Source: Oreocharis arfaki
Taxonomy: Eukaryota; Chordata; Aves; Passeriformes; Paramythiidae
NCBI GenBank assembly: GCA_013398015.1
Contig: VZRR01002171.1
Span: 310,001-374,000 of the forward strand
DNA: 64,000 nt
Direction of reading: 5' to 3'
Part shown: positions 62,351 through 64,000 of the stretch, piece after piece
Position numbering within the stretch: the stretch's first letter is position 1
Layout: every line of letters starts with the position of its first letter
Notes under the pieces: model-generated
Databases searched by the model: none
Told to the model about the DNA's origin: nothing
What the model saw: only the letters and a program-made list of their open reading frames with translations
Program-made: the position numbers and the translations under genes

Positions 62351-63896
62351 ATAGTAAAAGACTTGTATCAGGACATTGGATGAAAACAGAAACATTGTAC
62401 AGGAGGACTTTTGTGCTTTGGGAACAGGCTTACACTGTAGTCTAAGTACTTAAGGCAAGACATTGTTGTTCAAGACTGTGTAACTCCATCAGCTTCAGTG
62501 GGATTGAGACATGGCCTGTTCACTTTTGAATCTGCTCATCTTAGATGTGAGGAAAATACTGCCTGTCACTTGAGTCATATTGGGAAAATGTGTTCATTGA
62601 TGCACTTCTTGGGATGGTTAATGGGGGTGATAATCAGGAAGCAGACAGCAGTTGAGAAGAGTGCAAATGGTATGTGGGTCATTAACATGATCTTACCAGC
62701 ATAATGCTGACCAATATTTCTGCCTTTTTGGTACTTAACAAAACTTGACTTAGTGACTTGGAAGCAGAAAATGATTATAACCTGCCACAGTTTTAAAATC
62801 TTTTCTAGAAACTTTTGGTTGGTCCCACTTTCTCAGAGCGTATGAAGCGCAGTTTTGTTCTTTTCTTGCAATCTGTTGCTAGTATTAACTCTGTGGTGTA
62901 GCAGTGCTCCCAGTAAATGTGCTGAGCTAGATCTCCTCTTCTGCTTCTGCAGAGAAAAAGAAGGTCCCCATGCCCATGTTCCTATGCACAGTGTGTTCCT
63001 CTGCACCTTGTGAAGCAGCAGTGCTGTAGTTGAACATGACACCCAGTTCTCCCCAGTCTTACTCAATAATTACTGCTCCGATGGTGTCACTCTGCCAGTA
63101 GCCAGCAGTTTGACATAACTTTCAGGGGATCAACTGTCAGCCAGATGGAAAGTGGGGACAAGCATCCCAGCTGTTACACTTTTCTGGAGCCACACTGAGC
63201 GTCCCAGTTCAGATTTCTGCAGCCAAGCTATAGCTCCACTTGCCCATAGGCACAACAGCATTGTCTTCTTGTCTTTATAGGCCCTGCCTACCACCAGGGC
63301 TGGGCTTGAGGGATGTGAATTTATCTTGCAAATTTAGACAGTTGGTGTGAGGAGGATGCACAACTTCTGTAAAGACTGTTGACTTCATGGAAAGTTTCCA
63401 GCCGTTGCACCCTCTCTGGGAGGTGTCAGTGGAAAAGGCAAAGGCATCTTAGATTATTTCTCTCAGGCTCCCCACCATCAAGGTTTCTTGTGAAAGGGTT
63501 GGTTTGGGATGATGAGGGTGTTTTAACCTCTGATTAATCCTATAGATTTAGCCCAAATGTTGCAAATAGCTCATTGTTAGATAGCAAGTGGGAGACACAT
63601 ACTTAGTTGTCAGATGGAAAAAAATCCTTTTAGGTTTCCAAGTCCCAACTGTGTGGACTTAATGGAATCATCTTGTTGTTTCTGCTTTCACTTTTTCTTG
63701 TAAAAATTTAAAAACCTATTTTCCAAATAAATAAATTTAAGAAATCCCAAACCGTAACAACCCCCCCCTTCAGATTTCACATCTTTATGGCTATGTTGTC
63801 AACTTGATGCATGGGGTTTTAGCTGTGCAAATCCCTTTAATGCAAGTAGGAGTTGTACAGCTAAAGATTTATACATGGACTTTAGAATAATACTGC
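62351..63896. other. Unique non-coding DNA
   Basis: No gene. Frames at 62498-62704 (plus) and 62833-63066 (minus) are unrecognised. A run of C (about 63763-63770) follows an A/C-rich string. The right end leads into the polypyrimidine tract described next. Confidence 0.5.
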
Positions 63897-63900
63897 TTCA

Positions 63901-63959
63901 TCTCTCTTTTCTCTCTTTTTTTTCCTTTTTTTCTTGCCCCTTACCTATTCCCTCCCCAG
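63901..63959 (+). promoter_or_regulatory. Candidate 3' splice acceptor
   Basis: A 57-base tract almost entirely C and T (purines only at 63936, 63943 and 63947) ends in 'ccccag' with AG at 63958-63959. This is the strongest acceptor-like signal I noticed in the window. Downstream, one frame (first full codon at 63962) is open to the last base and reads FPPLLFNENDRLI; the other two frames hit stops within about 13 codons. I do not recognise the peptide and no donor site is visible before the window ends. It could also be a plain low-complexity pyrimidine tract. Confidence 0.25.
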
Positions 63960-64000
63960 ATTTTCCCCCCTTGCTCTTTAATGAAAACGACAGACTAATT
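63960..64000 (+). CDS. Possible 5' part of an exon, running off the window
   Basis: If the preceding AG is a real acceptor, the exon would begin here with two bases completing a split codon and then FPPLLFNENDRLI. With only 13 codons and no recognised family, the coding call is weak; an open stretch of this length is common by chance. Its only support is the long polypyrimidine tract before it. If true, the plus strand is the gene's strand and the preceding DNA is intron. Confidence 0.15.

Noticed and set aside
62440..62512. 'actccatcagcttcagtggg' resembling another amniote repeat arm
   Set aside because: Only one arm and about 20 bp; too weak to list.

Overview
The window looks like a piece of a vertebrate, almost certainly avian, chromosome. 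It is AT-rich and has no prokaryotic gene density, no long open reading frames and no operon structure. It carries copies of chicken-repeat-1 (CR1) LINEs whose 3' halves I recognise by eye in both orientations. It also carries a thin layer of much older amniote repeats: a MIR-like SINE, an L3/turtle-type CR1, and palindromic 'idle' repeats. Repeat density is low, as expected for a bird. I could not assign species or gene.

Layout. 1-31 kb: mostly unique non-coding DNA with one MIR-like fragment (8.43 kb), a few decayed ancient repeats (1.4, 21.0, 27.8 kb), small tandem duplications and microsatellites, and several homeodomain/POU-motif-rich stretches that could be conserved non-coding elements. 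31.27 kb: a short CR1 3' end on the minus strand. 36.6-38.6 kb: a cluster of three minus-strand CR1-type elements of different ages, one abutting or nested in another. 42.1-42.96 kb: a plus-strand CR1 whose middle is missing and replaced by a 70-bp segment nearly identical to unique DNA about 680 bp upstream. 45.86 kb: an exact 52-bp tandem duplication. 46.76-46.97 kb: a plus-strand CR1 3' fragment. 48-64 kb: unique sequence with ancient repeats at 51.5 and 52.3 kb, AT-rich candidate regulatory blocks at 58.7, 60.2 and 61.5-62.35 kb, and at the extreme right edge a strong polypyrimidine tract plus AG followed by a frame open to the last base. That last feature might be the start of an exon.

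No protein-coding gene, tRNA, rRNA, snRNA or CRISPR can be supported. Reading frames of 60-155 codons are scattered over all six frames, lack recognisable domains, often overlap each other antisense, and are about what chance gives in 64 kb. Most likely this is intergenic or large-intron DNA. The most unusual single observation is the patched CR1 at 42.36 kb. I found no evidence for a new multi-gene biological system.
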